A stretch of 64,000 bases of DNA from Hyphomicrobiales bacterium (GTDB lineage: Bacteria > Pseudomonadota > Alphaproteobacteria > Rhizobiales > Rhizobiaceae). The notes beneath the pieces were generated by a model. The model was not told the origin of the DNA and did not search any database. It worked only from the letters and a program-made list of their open reading frames with translations. The stretch lies in NCBI GenBank assembly GCA_900473185.1, contig UCKU01000009.1:62001-126000 (forward strand), read 5' to 3'. A program made the position numbers and the translations under genes. Below are positions 1 through 8,688 of this stretch, piece by piece; the first letter of the stretch is position 1; each line of letters starts with the position of its first letter.

Positions 1-1416
1 TGCAGCAAGCGGCAGGCCGGCCGTCCAGCCGGTCCGCACCGGCGGGAGCATCACGGGGGTGGGACGCCAATAAGCAAACAGGAAGACGCGGCCACAGGCG
101 ATCGTCAGCAGGAAGCCGCCGAGCAGGATCGCGCCCGCCAGCCACCAGGCGCCGACATCGAGCGAGGCCTTGACCAGCAGTACCTTCGGCCAGAAGCCGG
201 AAAAGGGTGGCAGGCCGCAGGCGGCCAGGAGCAGCATGAGCGAAATCGCGGCAAACCAGCCGCTCTGGCGATAGAGGCCTCCGAGCGCGGCCAGCGAGAA
301 GGAGCCGCCCCGCCTGCCCGCTTCGCCGGCCAGAAGATAGAGCGCCGTCATCAGCACCACTGAATGCAGCGCATAGAAGACCGCGCCGCCGAGGCCATCG
401 GCAGTGCCGAGTGCTGCACCGACCAGCATGTTGCCGATGCCTGATATCACCACATAGCCGAGCAGACGACGCAGATCGGTCTCGGCGAGCGCCCCCAATG
501 CGCCGACGAGAACGGTCAGGGCTCCGACGATCGCAATCAGCAGGCTGAGTTCATCGCGCTCGGCCGGCAGAAGCATGACCAGGACGCGCAGCAGCGCATA
601 GATGCCGACCTTGGTCAGCAGGCCGGCAAAGAGCGCGGAAACGGCAATGCGCGGCGTGTGATAGGAGGCCGGCAGCCAGAAATTGACTGGAAAGGCCGCA
701 GCCTTCATGGCGAAGGCGAGCAGGAAGAGGCAGGCGAGCGTCATCAGCGGCGCCGTGCCGCTCAAGCCTGCTGCCCGCTCGGCGATGTCGGCCATATTAA
801 GCGTGCCGAAACTCGCATAGAGGATGCCGACAGCGATGAGGAACAGCGTCGTGGCGATGAGGTTCAGCACCGCATATTTCAGCGCGCCATCGATCTGTGC
901 CCGTTCGGAACCGAGGATCAGCAGGCCGAAGGAGGAGATGAGCAGCACCTCGAACCAGACATAGAGATTAAAGATATCGCCGGTCAGGAAGGCGCCGGTG
1001 ACACCTGCCATCAGCAGCATCAGCAGCGGGAAGAAACCGTAGCGCCGGCCGCTTTCGGTCGTATCCGAGAGCGCATAGATGCCGGCAGCAAGGGCGGCGA
1101 CCGCTGCTGCGAGCGCCATCAGCGCGCTGAAGACATCGACCGTGAAAGCGATGCCGAACGGCGGCAGCCAGCGGCCCATGACCATGGTGAGCGGACCATG
1201 TTCGACCACCTGTCGCAGGAGAGCGGCGTCGAGAAGCAGCAGGACGGCAAGGCCGGCGACGGCGATCCATGCCTGCAGGCGGGGAAGGCCACGCAGCATC
1301 AGGAGCAGCGCGCCGAGGCTGATGCAGAAGACGACCGGCAGGATCGCCAGCCAGTGGGCCGGCGGGACCGGGGTGGTGACCATGGCGGTCGAGAGGTCGG
1401 TGACGGGAGCGGCCAT
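1..1416 (-). CDS. mnhD: Mrp/Mnh Na+/H+ antiporter subunit D (partial)
   Basis: Membrane subunit of the multisubunit Na+(K+)/H+ antiporter, homologous to the NuoL/M/N proton-pumping subunits of complex I. The frame is open from an ATG at 1416 (MAAPVTDLST) to the left edge, giving 472 residues without a stop; the C-terminus lies outside the window. Nearly continuous hydrophobic helices are visible, with family landmarks FNLYVWFEVLLISSFG (conserved membrane Glu) and AFPVNFWLPASYHTPRIAVSALF with its preceding Lys. A GGAGG Shine-Dalgarno lies just upstream of 1416. It belongs to the same operon as mnhC, B and A, but a repeat element separates it from mnhC. Subunits E, F and G would be expected further left. 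Confidence 0.93.
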   Translation of the reverse strand, partial: MAAPVTDLSTAMVTTPVPPAHWLAILPVVFCISLGALLLMLRGLPRLQAWIAVAGLAVLLLLDAALLRQVVEHGPLTMVMGRWLPPFGIAFTVDVFSALMALAAAVAALAAGIYALSDTTESGRRYGFFPLLMLLMAGVTGAFLTGDIFNLYVWFEVLLISSFGLLILGSERAQIDGALKYAVLNLIATTLFLIAVGILYASFGTLNMADIAERAAGLSGTAPLMTLACLFLLAFAMKAAAFPVNFWLPASYHTPRIAVSALFAGLLTKVGIYALLRVLVMLLPAERDELSLLIAIVGALTVLVGALGALAETDLRRLLGYVVISGIGNMLVGAALGTADGLGGAVFYALHSVVLMTALYLLAGEAGRRGGSFSLAALGGLYRQSGWFAAISLMLLLAACGLPPFSGFWPKVLLVKASLDVGAWWLAGAILLGGFLLTIACGRVFLFAYWRPTPVMLPPVRTGWTAGLPLAA

Positions 1417-1450
1417 CAGGTGCTGCCTCCAGAGGCCTTTGTTGGATGGG

Positions 1451-1626
1451 CACCCCCCTCTGCCCTGCCGGGCATCTCCCCCACAAGGGGGGAGATCGGC
1501 AAGCGGCGAGCCCTTCGCACATCGCTGACGTCCCGCAATTTGCAACGCCTGTTGTTTGAGGAAACCAGTGCGCCCAGCCAATCTCCCTCCTTGTGGGGGA
1601 GATGCCCGGCAGGGCAGAGGGGGGTG
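1451..1626. repeat. RIME-like intergenic inverted repeat
   Basis: Two 46-nt arms, 1451-1496 and 1581-1626, are inverted copies of each other with one mismatch, separated by 84 nt. Each arm itself folds (CTCCCCC..GGGGGAG and GCCCTGCCGGGC). This is the style of the Rhizobium-specific intergenic mosaic elements. It fills the gap between mnhC and mnhD inside one operon, so it is transcribed and may form a strong RNA hairpin between the two cistrons. Confidence 0.85.
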
Positions 1627-1648
1627 AGCATCCGCATCTTACTCACGA

Positions 1649-2026
1649 TCAATACCCCACAGGCGGCAGCGGCCGGTCTTCGGGTTCGGCATCGTGCATG
1701 CAGGTCGTATCGTCGGTGCCGAGCTCCTGATAGGCGCGATAGGTCAGCACCAGCAGGAAAGCGAGGAAGGAAAATGAGATGACGATGGCCGTCAGGATCA
1801 GCGCCTGCGGCAGCGGATTGGCCGCACCTGATGGCAGCATGTCGGCCCCGGCGGGTATGATCGGCGGCACGACGCGGGTCAGCCTTCCTGCCGTGAAGAT
1901 CAGCAGGTTCACGGCGTTACCGAGAATAGCGATGCCGAGCATGATACGGATCGAGAAGCGCGACAGGATCAGATAGATGGCGGCCGAAAAGAACAGGCCG
2001 ACGAGGATGGCAAAGAGCGCTTCCAT
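1649..2026 (-). CDS. mnhC: Mrp/Mnh Na+/H+ antiporter subunit C
   Basis: A 125-aa NuoK-like subunit with three transmembrane helices. Visible landmarks are ILGNAVNLLIF in helix 2 and PLPQALILTAIVISFS, the signature of MrpC/NuoK proteins. The start at 2026 was chosen because its ATG overlaps the mnhB stop (ATGA), which is typical of translational coupling; longer upstream versions run into mnhB. The tail (TTCMHDAEPEDRPLPPVGY) is hydrophilic. It acts in the cytoplasmic membrane as part of the MrpA-G complex. Confidence 0.93.
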   Translation of the reverse strand: MEALFAILVGLFFSAAIYLILSRFSIRIMLGIAILGNAVNLLIFTAGRLTRVVPPIIPAGADMLPSGAANPLPQALILTAIVISFSFLAFLLVLTYRAYQELGTDDTTCMHDAEPEDRPLPPVGY

Positions 2027-2445
2027 CAGTCCAGCTCCCTTTCTTCCAGCGCCAGCGCGATCGAGGCGACGGCGCCGAGCACCACGAAATAGACGCCGAG
2101 ATCGAAGAGCATGACGCTGGAGAGTGGAACCTCCACACCTGCCAGGACGGGATAGACCCAGAGGCCGGTCATAAAGGGCACGGCAAAGAGGATAGAGATC
2201 AGGCCGGCGAAGCAAGAAAGCAGCAGACCGAAGCCGGCAATCGCCAACGGGTGGAAGCGGATCGCCCGGCGTACCGCCTCCACGCCGAAGGCAATACCGT
2301 AGATCGCCAGAGCCGAAGCCGCGATCAGCCCGCCGATGAAGCCGCCACCCGGCTCATTGTGGCCACGCAGCAGGATGAAGACGGAAAAGAGCAGCATCAG
2401 CGCGGTGATAAAGGGAGCGATCGTGCGGAAGATGAGGGTGTTCAT
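2026..2445 (-). CDS. mnhB: Mrp/Mnh Na+/H+ antiporter subunit B
   Basis: A 139-aa membrane protein with four predicted helices, matching MrpB (MnhB domain): [20 protein letters not shown], then [13 protein letters not shown], a hallmark of the family. The start at 2445 (MNTLIF) has a GGAGGC ribosome site upstream. Its stop overlaps mnhC by one base. A separate mnhB next to a 785-residue mnhA indicates the seven-gene (group 1) operon layout rather than the fused AB form found in some rhizobia. The 3' neighbour in transcription is mnhC; upstream lies a second repeat element. Confidence 0.92.
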   Translation of the reverse strand: MNTLIFRTIAPFITALMLLFSVFILLRGHNEPGGGFIGGLIAASALAIYGIAFGVEAVRRAIRFHPLAIAGFGLLLSCFAGLISILFAVPFMTGLWVYPVLAGVEVPLSSVMLFDLGVYFVVLGAVASIALALEERELD

Positions 2446-2566
2446 GCGGCGCCTCCGCTTTGTCGCGTGGCCGAAATGGTAGACAAGGAAAGGCAAACGC
2501 CGGCTGATCCGGCGTACCGAAACCTATCCTCCCTCATCGCGTCATTTAATGAGGAAAGTGGTCGGA

Positions 2567-2735
2567 GCCCCCTCACCCTAACCCTCTCCCCGGTGGGTAA
2601 AGGGGATGTGCCGCACGATGCCCTTGAGAATGCGGTGACGGTGCGGCAACTCCCCTTCTCCCCTGCGGGGGTCCGAAGGACGGGTCGAGACCCGTGGCTC
2701 GACCCCGGCACAGGTGCCGGCAGGCGGATGAGGGG
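2567..2735. repeat. Second RIME-like/mosaic repeat in the 319-bp mnhA-mnhB gap
   Basis: The gap 2446-2764 holds no convincing gene. It contains nested inverted repeats: TGCCGCAC/GTGCGGCA around 2610-2655, GGGTCGAG/CTCGACCC around 2683-2706, and outer arms beginning CCCCCTCACCC and ending GGATGAGGGGGCG. Such CCCTCACCCTAACCCTCTCCCC-type blocks are dispersed intergenic mosaics in proteobacteria. Its sequence class differs from the element at 1451-1626. Confidence 0.75.
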
Positions 2736-2764
2736 GCGGAACCGCAGTACATAAGCTACTGTCC

Positions 2765-5122
2765 TCATGCCTCCTCCGCATCCGGATCGTTCGTCGCCAG
2801 CCGGCGCTCCGTATTGCCGCGGATGCGGATGAGCGCAAGGATGGCGAGGCCTGTCACCGCCACGACGGCGATTTCGCCGAGCGTGTCCGTACCGCGGAAA
2901 TCGACGATGATGACGTTCACGACATTGGCGCCGTGAGCGATCAGCTTCGAATGAGCGTTGAAGAAATCGCTGAGCGCCGTGTTGAACGGTGCTTCCGTGG
3001 CACGCATCAAAAGCAGCGCGAAGCCAAGGCCACAGGCGAGCGAAAGCGCGATATCGAAGAGGCGGCGGGCGCCGTGGCGCGGATCGGTCGGCGACAGGCG
3101 CAGTCGGGTCATGACAAGGGCGAGGATGACGACGGCGAGCGTTTCGACCATGAACTGGGTGAAAGCGAGATCCGGAGCGCCGAAGAGCAGGAAGATCAGC
3201 GCGACAGCAAAACCCTGAATGCCGAGCGAGACAATCGCCGTCAGCCGGTCGCGGGCGATCAGCACGGCGACAAGGCCGAGCATGGCGATAAGCATGATGC
3301 CTGCTTCGCGCAGGCGCAGGTCTGCGGGCCAGGCAAAGGCCAGCGGCAGTTCGCCATGAGTGACGAGCGGCACGAGCAGGATCGCAGCCACACAGACAAA
3401 GGTGCAGGCGACATAGATATCGAGACGTCTCGGCTGGACGATACCGATGAAGCGGTGCGCGAAACGCACAAGCCCGGCGATGACGTGATCGAAACCGCGA
3501 TCGGGACCAAGGGTGGAGCGCAGGACATGGGCCACAAGCGCGCGGGCGCGGTCGAGATGCCAGTAGACGGCGACGCCGAGCACTATCGTCAGCAGCGACA
3601 GGGCAAGCGGCACACCGATATGCGGGGCCAGCGAAATGGAGACGGCCGTAGCCTCACCCGCCACGGCAGAAGCCATGGGCGAAGAAATCATGGCATGGGT
3701 GAAACCGGAAAAGAGCGCCGCGAGCAGCCCCGCGACAGCGAGGATCGCCGGGCCGAACCAGAGCAGGACCGGTGCCTCATGCGGATGTTTCGGCGTTTCC
3801 ACCGGCCGGCCAAGGAAGGGCCTCAGCGCCACGGCAAAGGCGATCGCAAACATCAGGGCGTTACCGAATATGGCGATGGCCGTGACGAGGATCGAATAGA
3901 GATCGCCGGCGGCGAGAGCCGTGTAGATTTCCTCCTTGGCGAGGAAACCGAAGAAGGGTGGCAGACCGGCCATGGAGAGGGCAGCTGCCATGGCGATCAC
4001 AAAAGTCAGCGGCATGGCCCTTCGCAGCCCCCGCAGCCGGGTGATATCACGCGTGCCGGTCTCATGGTCGATGATGCCGGCGACCATGAAGAGCGCGCCC
4101 TTGAAGAGCGAATGTGCCACCAGATAGAGCGCTGCCGCTTCGATAGCATAATCCGACCCGAAGCCGGTCAGCAGCACCAGCAGGCCGAGGGAAGAGACGG
4201 TCGTATAGGCAAGCTTCAGCTTCAGATCCGTCTGGCGGATCGCAAGCACCGAGCCGGTAACGAGCGTCAGGCCGCCGAAGACGGGCAGCAGGGTCTCCCA
4301 TGCGGGCGTCGCGCCCATGACCGGGTTCAGCCGCATCAGCAGGTAAACGCCGGCCTTCACCATGGTGGCGGAATGCAGGTAGGCGGAAACGGGTGTGGGC
4401 GCTTCCATGGCATTCGGCAGCCAGAAGTGAAATGGAAACTGTGCCGATTTGGTGAAGGCACCGCCAAGCACCAGCAACAGGGTTGCGAAATAGAGCGGGC
4501 TGCCCCTCACGACATCGCCGAACTGCAGCAGCTCGGATAGCTGCGCAACACCTGTCTGCCCCCAGAGCAGGAGCAAGCCGGCGAGCAGCAGCAGCCCTCC
4601 CCCGCCGGTAACCACGAGTGCCTGTAAAGCGGCGCGACGCGCCGCCTCCCGTTCATGGTCGAAGCCGATCAGCAGGAAGGAGGTGATCGAGGTGAGCTCC
4701 CAGAAGATGAAGAACATCAGGAAACTGTCCGACACCACGACGCCAAGCATTGCGCCCATGAAGAGGAAGATGAAGGAAAAGAACCGGCCCTGATCCGGAT
4801 GGCCCTTCAGATATCCGCCGGCATAGAGCACGATCAGCGTGCCGATGCCGGTAATGAGCAGGGCGAAGGTGAGCGACAACCCGTCAAGGAACCAGGAAAA
4901 GCGCAGGCCCAAGCCCGGCACCCAGTCATAACCGCCGGTTATGATTTCGCCGTGAGCGATCTGCGGCACGAGACGCAGGAAATGCAGGAAGGCGAGCAAA
5001 GGGGCGGCGGCGAGCAGCCAGGCACCGCCTGCACCGAAGGCGCGAATGACGAGAGGAGCCGCAAGAGCGCCGATCAACGGCAGACACAGGGCCAGAAATG
5101 TCAGAGCCGTGACATCGGCCAT
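2765..5122 (-). CDS. mnhA: Mrp/Mnh Na+/H+ antiporter subunit A
   Basis: A 785-aa, NuoL-like main subunit of the Mrp antiporter with about 20 membrane helices. Family landmarks are FWELTSITSFLLIGFDHE (helix 5 Glu) near residues 130-150, KSAQFPFHFWLPNAMEAPTPVSAYLHSATMVKAG (written here in parts: conserved Lys, His and the PTPVSA loop) near 225-260, and the C-terminal MbhE/DUF4040 part with GAPDLAFTQ and NVIIVDFRGTDTLGE. The start at 5122 (MADVTAL) follows a GGGGAGGGG ribosome site. Mrp complexes give Na+ tolerance and alkaline pH homeostasis; in Sinorhizobium the related pha system is needed for infection. First gene of the operon in this window. Confidence 0.95.
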   Translation of the reverse strand: MADVTALTFLALCLPLIGALAAPLVIRAFGAGGAWLLAAAPLLAFLHFLRLVPQIAHGEIITGGYDWVPGLGLRFSWFLDGLSLTFALLITGIGTLIVLYAGGYLKGHPDQGRFFSFIFLFMGAMLGVVVSDSFLMFFIFWELTSITSFLLIGFDHEREAARRAALQALVVTGGGGLLLLAGLLLLWGQTGVAQLSELLQFGDVVRGSPLYFATLLLVLGGAFTKSAQFPFHFWLPNAMEAPTPVSAYLHSATMVKAGVYLLMRLNPVMGATPAWETLLPVFGGLTLVTGSVLAIRQTDLKLKLAYTTVSSLGLLVLLTGFGSDYAIEAAALYLVAHSLFKGALFMVAGIIDHETGTRDITRLRGLRRAMPLTFVIAMAAALSMAGLPPFFGFLAKEEIYTALAAGDLYSILVTAIAIFGNALMFAIAFAVALRPFLGRPVETPKHPHEAPVLLWFGPAILAVAGLLAALFSGFTHAMISSPMASAVAGEATAVSISLAPHIGVPLALSLLTIVLGVAVYWHLDRARALVAHVLRSTLGPDRGFDHVIAGLVRFAHRFIGIVQPRRLDIYVACTFVCVAAILLVPLVTHGELPLAFAWPADLRLREAGIMLIAMLGLVAVLIARDRLTAIVSLGIQGFAVALIFLLFGAPDLAFTQFMVETLAVVILALVMTRLRLSPTDPRHGARRLFDIALSLACGLGFALLLMRATEAPFNTALSDFFNAHSKLIAHGANVVNVIIVDFRGTDTLGEIAVVAVTGLAILALIRIRGNTERRLATNDPDAEEA

Positions 5123-5254
5123 GTCCCCTCCCCGTGAGCACGGATGAAAGCCGGCAAGCGGCCTTTTCCAAGGCTTAGGTGAAACGGCTGTCAGCCTCAA
5201 GCAATTTCGGCAACCCGCAATGGATGCAGGCGGCGGTTTTCACAGACTTGACGT

Positions 5255-5476
5255 TCAGGAAAAGCGCGTGACGAGACGGGAAAAGGAGCCGTGCAGGATG
5301 AAGAAAGCAAGCGGCAAAGGCCAGAGAATGCAGCCGATCAGCCCGGCAATGCGGTGCACCGTCCAGCGGTCGTGATTGACCCAGCCTTCCAGCAGGGTCA
5401 CGCCCAAGGCGATTGCGGCGACTGCGCCGTACAGAACAATCATCAGAGTATGAAACACCGTTTGTCCCCGAAACAC
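5255..5476 (-). CDS. Small membrane protein
   Basis: An open frame of 73 residues with two clear hydrophobic helices (HTLMIVLYGAVAAIALGVTLLEG and GLIGCILWPLPLAFFILHG) joined by NHDRWTVHRIA. I do not recognise a family. The first start is GTG at 5476; an ATG at 5443 would shorten it to 62 residues, and neither has a convincing ribosome site, so the start is uncertain. It lies 130 bp upstream of mnhA on the same strand. The membrane topology and lack of shadowing by another gene support it being real. Confidence 0.5.
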   Translation of the reverse strand: MFRGQTVFHTLMIVLYGAVAAIALGVTLLEGWVNHDRWTVHRIAGLIGCILWPLPLAFFILHGSFSRLVTRFS

Positions 5477-5672
5477 GCAGCATTAAGCTTAATGGCACAC
5501 TAAAGATAAAGCACGGGTGATTCGTCGTCTTCCCCCGAATTGGGTAGATGGTAATTGGGGCCTTGACGCGGCAGGTTTGATCCTGAGGCCTGATCCCAGA
5601 CTTGATCAATTGCGGTCAACGCACCACATTTGCGCACGAAAGAGATTGCCCCATCGGCGAAAGGAGCACTCC

Positions 5673-6086
5673 ATGGCCGAAACGACCACTACACCAAAAG
5701 TTCACAAGACCGATGCCGAATGGAAGGAACTGCTGACCCCCGAGCAGTATCGCATCACGCGCCAGCACGGCACCGAACGCGCCTTTACCGGTCCCTATTG
5801 GGATTCCTTCGAGACCGGACTCTACCGCTGCGTCAGTTGCAATGCGCCGCTCTTCCGCTCCGACACCAAGTTCGATGCCGGATGCGGCTGGCCGAGCTAT
5901 TTCGAGCCGGTTTCCCCTGATTCAGTGACCGAGCATCGCGACAGCACTTACGGCATGGTGCGCACAGAAATCCGCTGCGGCGCCTGCGAGGCCCATCTCG
6001 GCCACGTCTTCCCGGATGGACCGCCGCCGACCGGCCTGCGCTACTGCATCAATGGGCACGCAATGGCTTTCGAGCCCGGCAAGTAA
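5673..6086 (+). CDS. msrB: Peptide-methionine (R)-S-oxide reductase
   Basis: MsrB reduces methionine-R-sulfoxide in proteins. The 137-aa product carries the two zinc-binding pairs CVSC (C53, C56) and CGAC (C102, C105), and the catalytic Cys125 in [19 protein letters not shown] and [10 protein letters not shown] are family signatures. C71 could serve as resolving cysteine (inference). The ATG at 5673 follows GAAAGGAGC; upstream extensions are not conserved-looking. Cytosolic because no signal peptide is present. Followed by a terminator, so likely monocistronic. Confidence 0.97.
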   Translation: MAETTTTPKVHKTDAEWKELLTPEQYRITRQHGTERAFTGPYWDSFETGLYRCVSCNAPLFRSDTKFDAGCGWPSYFEPVSPDSVTEHRDSTYGMVRTEIRCGACEAHLGHVFPDGPPPTGLRYCINGHAMAFEPGK

Positions 6087-6104
6087 ACGATTGTAAATGA
6101 AAGA

Positions 6105-6134
6105 GAAAGCGGGCCAAATCGGTCCGCTTTTTTC
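6105..6134 (+). terminator. Terminator of msrB
   Basis: AAGCGGGCC and GGTCCGCTT pair across a five-base loop and are followed by TTTTT. It ends almost at the stop codon of the convergent oxidoreductase gene, so it probably separates the two. Confidence 0.85.
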
Positions 6135-7200
6135 ATATCAGTCCGGCGGATGGGATGAGCGGCGAGCGCCGGTCTTCTAGCACATGCTCGGCGGCAAGCC
6201 GGCCGAGCAGCGGGGCGAGAATGACGCCGGGATGGCCGACGGCGACATAGGCGCCCTCGATGCCGGGCAGGAAACCGAGCCGCGGCATTCCATCGGAGAA
6301 GAAGGGCCGATAACCGGCAGCCGCCTCTACCAGTGACACGCCCTCGGGCAGGCGCAGGCGCTCATGCATGACCTTCAAGATCCGCTCGCCGACCCTTTCC
6401 GGCGCGTTTTCCTTGCGATCGTCGATATAGCCCTTGGCGACATGCAGCATGTTGTCCGCCGACTGGCGGATTTCCAGGCCGGGGCCGCGGAGGATACGGT
6501 TTACGACAGGCTCCGCGCAGCCATAGCGCAGGATGATCGAGGGCGAGGCTTCGACGCCGGTTCGGAAGCCCAGGCTTTCCGTCAGGCGGTCGACCGCTGT
6601 TCCGCCTGCGAGGACCACGAGATCGGCCTCGATCGTGCCATCGGCCAGACGTACGCCACGCACCCGATCGCCCGAAAGGATGAGGCTTTCGACCTTCTGA
6701 CCGAAGGTGACGGCCACGCCGGCGGCATCGATCAGGTCCCGCGCGAGCCTCGCAGGATCGAGCGCGAGATCGCGAGGCGAGAAGATCGCGCAGGCGGGAG
6801 GCTCAAGCAGATTGGGCTCCCATGCTGCGATCTTTGCGGCATCGACCAGTTCGACATCCGTCCCTTCGGCGCGATGGGCTGCGGCGAAGGCTTCGGTCTC
6901 CGCAGTGCTTTTGAGCCAGAACAGGGAACCGGGACGCGTGGCGAGAAAGGCATCCGGCAGATCAGCCTGCAGGCGGGTAAAGTCGGCGAGCGCCTGCTGC
7001 ACGAGGCTGTAATTGACGGCTCGCGGCACGATATTGATGATATTCACCCAGCCGAAGGCGCGCGCCGTCACGCCGCTGCCGGCTTGCTCATTTTCATCCA
7101 CGACATGGACTCTGGCTCCACGCCGGGCGAAATGGAAGGCGAGTGAAGCGCCGACAATGCCTGCGCCGATAATGATGACGCGTATCTTTGCAGATGCCAT
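6133..7200 (-). CDS. FAD-dependent oxidoreductase (DAO/glycine oxidase family)
   Basis: A 355-aa protein of the D-amino-acid oxidase fold. The N-terminal dinucleotide motif GAGIVGASLAFHFARRG (about residues 12-28) binds FAD, and VDENEQAGSG follows the second strand. The C-terminal GYRPFFSDGMPRLGFLPG and GHPGVILAPLLG are typical of the family. It probably oxidises an amine or amino acid, but the substrate cannot be read from sequence. The start at 7200 (MASAKIRV) has GGGAG upstream; a longer frame upstream overlaps the divergent GNAT gene and is rejected. Confidence 0.9.
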   Translation of the reverse strand: MASAKIRVIIIGAGIVGASLAFHFARRGARVHVVDENEQAGSGVTARAFGWVNIINIVPRAVNYSLVQQALADFTRLQADLPDAFLATRPGSLFWLKSTAETEAFAAAHRAEGTDVELVDAAKIAAWEPNLLEPPACAIFSPRDLALDPARLARDLIDAAGVAVTFGQKVESLILSGDRVRGVRLADGTIEADLVVLAGGTAVDRLTESLGFRTGVEASPSIILRYGCAEPVVNRILRGPGLEIRQSADNMLHVAKGYIDDRKENAPERVGERILKVMHERLRLPEGVSLVEAAAGYRPFFSDGMPRLGFLPGIEGAYVAVGHPGVILAPLLGRLAAEHVLEDRRSPLIPSAGLI

Positions 7201-7276
7201 GGCGGGAGCTCTCCTATAAAGCGGGAGGAAGAAGTGGGCGCGGCTTAGGCGCGCTCCATGACAGAGGGATGAAACA

Positions 7277-7816
7277 ATGTCCATCATCCGGGAAATCCTG
7301 CGCAGCGACCGGCTGGTGTTGCGCGAAATCACCGTCGCGGACCTGCCGGCGCTCGAGCGCATCTTCGCCGATCCGCTGTGCATGCGCTATTACCCTTCCG
7401 TGAAGGATGCCGCAGCAACGCGCGATTTCTTCGACAGGCTCGCCTTTGGAAGCTACGAGAAAAATGGTTTCGGCCTCTGGGCGATGATCGATCGCGAGAG
7501 CGGCGATCTGCTCGGCGACTGCGGGATCACGCTGCAGGGCACGTCGCGCGGAATGGAGCCGGAGCTCGGCTACCATCTCTGGCCGGATTACTGGGGCAAG
7601 GGCTATGCCACCGAAGCCGCCCTTGCCTGCCGCGACCACGCCTTCTCAGTCATGGGACTGTCGCGCCTCGTCAGTATCGTCAGCCTGGAAAATCTTCCCT
7701 CGCAGAAGGTCGCCGGGCGGGTGCATCAGCGACGGGAGGTCTTCAGCAAGCAGAACGCGGCCGGCGAGACAGTGGAACGCTATCTCTACATCAGCGAGAA
7801 GAATTCAGGCGCATGA
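7277..7816 (+). CDS. GNAT-family acetyltransferase (RimJ/RimL type)
   Basis: A 179-aa acetyltransferase: RLVLREITVADLPALERIF at the N-terminus, ELGYHLWPDYWGKGYATEAA (acetyl-CoA-binding motif A) near residues 96-115, and SLENLPSQKVA near the C-terminus. The substrate is unknown. ATG at 7277 follows GAGGGA. Its stop overlaps the next start as ATGA, so it is translationally coupled to the methyltransferase. The segment after SQKVA (GRVHQRREVF) is slightly shorter than in relatives I recall, possibly a small indel. Confidence 0.88.
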   Translation: MSIIREILRSDRLVLREITVADLPALERIFADPLCMRYYPSVKDAAATRDFFDRLAFGSYEKNGFGLWAMIDRESGDLLGDCGITLQGTSRGMEPELGYHLWPDYWGKGYATEAALACRDHAFSVMGLSRLVSIVSLENLPSQKVAGRVHQRREVFSKQNAAGETVERYLYISEKNSGA

Positions 7817-8559
7817 GCACGATTTCCGACGATCCCCTCTACCGCGACCCTTCACTTGCACAATTCTACGATACGGCCAATCGCTGGGGACCGGATTTCG
7901 ACTTCTGCATGAAGCTGGCGGAAGACGCCAATTCCGCGCTCGACCTCGGCTGTGGAACGGGTGAATTGACGGCAGCGCTCGCCGCGACGTGCAACGTCAC
8001 CGGCGTCGATCCTGCTGCCGCGATGCTCGACATCGGCAGGGCGCGGCCGGGCGGCGATAAGGTGGAATGGGTCGGGGGTGACGCCCGCACCGTTCGCCTC
8101 AGGAAGAGATACGATCTCATCGTGCTGACGGGCCATGCGTTCCAGGTCTTCCTGACGGAAGAGGACCAGCGCGCCGCTCTTGCGACGATCGCAGCACATC
8201 TCAGCCCTGCCGGCCGCTTCGTGTTCGATACGCGCAATCCCGGTTTTTACGGGGAGCGCGACGTACGCCATAGCAGCGTGCGCCAGCTCGAACATGCGGA
8301 ACTCGGTGCGATCGAGGCCTCGGACGAGTCTCATTACGATGAGGCGACCGGCATTCTTTCCTATGAGAACGGCTACCGGGTGCTCTCGACCGGCGAACAC
8401 TTCGCCGGGCGCTCGAAAATCCTCTATACGTCGCGCGAGAAGCTCTCCGGCTTGATGCGCGATGCCGGGCTGACCGTCGACGCGTGGTACGGTGACTGGG
8501 AGGGGAACCCCTTCCATGCGCAGGCACGCGAGATCATTCCGGTCGGTTGTCTCGCCTGA
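7813..8559 (+). CDS. Class I SAM-dependent methyltransferase
   Basis: A 248-aa Rossmann-fold methyltransferase with motif I DLGCGTGELTAAL near residues 38-50, an acidic strand-2 residue in GVDPAAAML, and motif IV-like LIVLTGHAFQVF. It resembles small-molecule methyltransferases; the substrate is unknown. Start at 7813 overlaps the GNAT stop by four bases, so the two form an operon, suggesting paired modification of one molecule or protein (inference). Confidence 0.88.
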   Translation: MSTISDDPLYRDPSLAQFYDTANRWGPDFDFCMKLAEDANSALDLGCGTGELTAALAATCNVTGVDPAAAMLDIGRARPGGDKVEWVGGDARTVRLRKRYDLIVLTGHAFQVFLTEEDQRAALATIAAHLSPAGRFVFDTRNPGFYGERDVRHSSVRQLEHAELGAIEASDESHYDEATGILSYENGYRVLSTGEHFAGRSKILYTSREKLSGLMRDAGLTVDAWYGDWEGNPFHAQAREIIPVGCLA

Positions 8560-8571
8560 GCAGGAAAAGCT

Positions 8572-8637
8572 CTATTGTTTTCACGCAATTCCGGACGCAA
8601 AACCGCTGCATACTTTTGCTGGAATTGCTCCAGCATT
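8572..8637. repeat. Small dispersed rhizobial repeat, copy A
   Basis: The block CAATTCCGGACGCAAAACC with GCTGCATACTTTTGCTGGAA matches a second copy at 38206-38268 (CAATTCCGAACGCAAAACC, GCTGCACACTTTTGCGGAA). Both sit at 3' ends of genes. I recognise this as a common intergenic repeat of Rhizobium chromosomes. Confidence 0.8.
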
Positions 8638-8688
8638 ACAGTCATGCAGTCGCGGTCAGCTCATGGTCTTCGGCGTTATTCGCTAAAA

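Noticed and set aside
2933..4540. Long open frame antisense to mnhA (535 codons)
   Set aside because: Its product is Arg/Glu/Gln/His-rich without known motifs, as expected opposite a high-GC membrane protein gene; mnhA is clearly the true gene.
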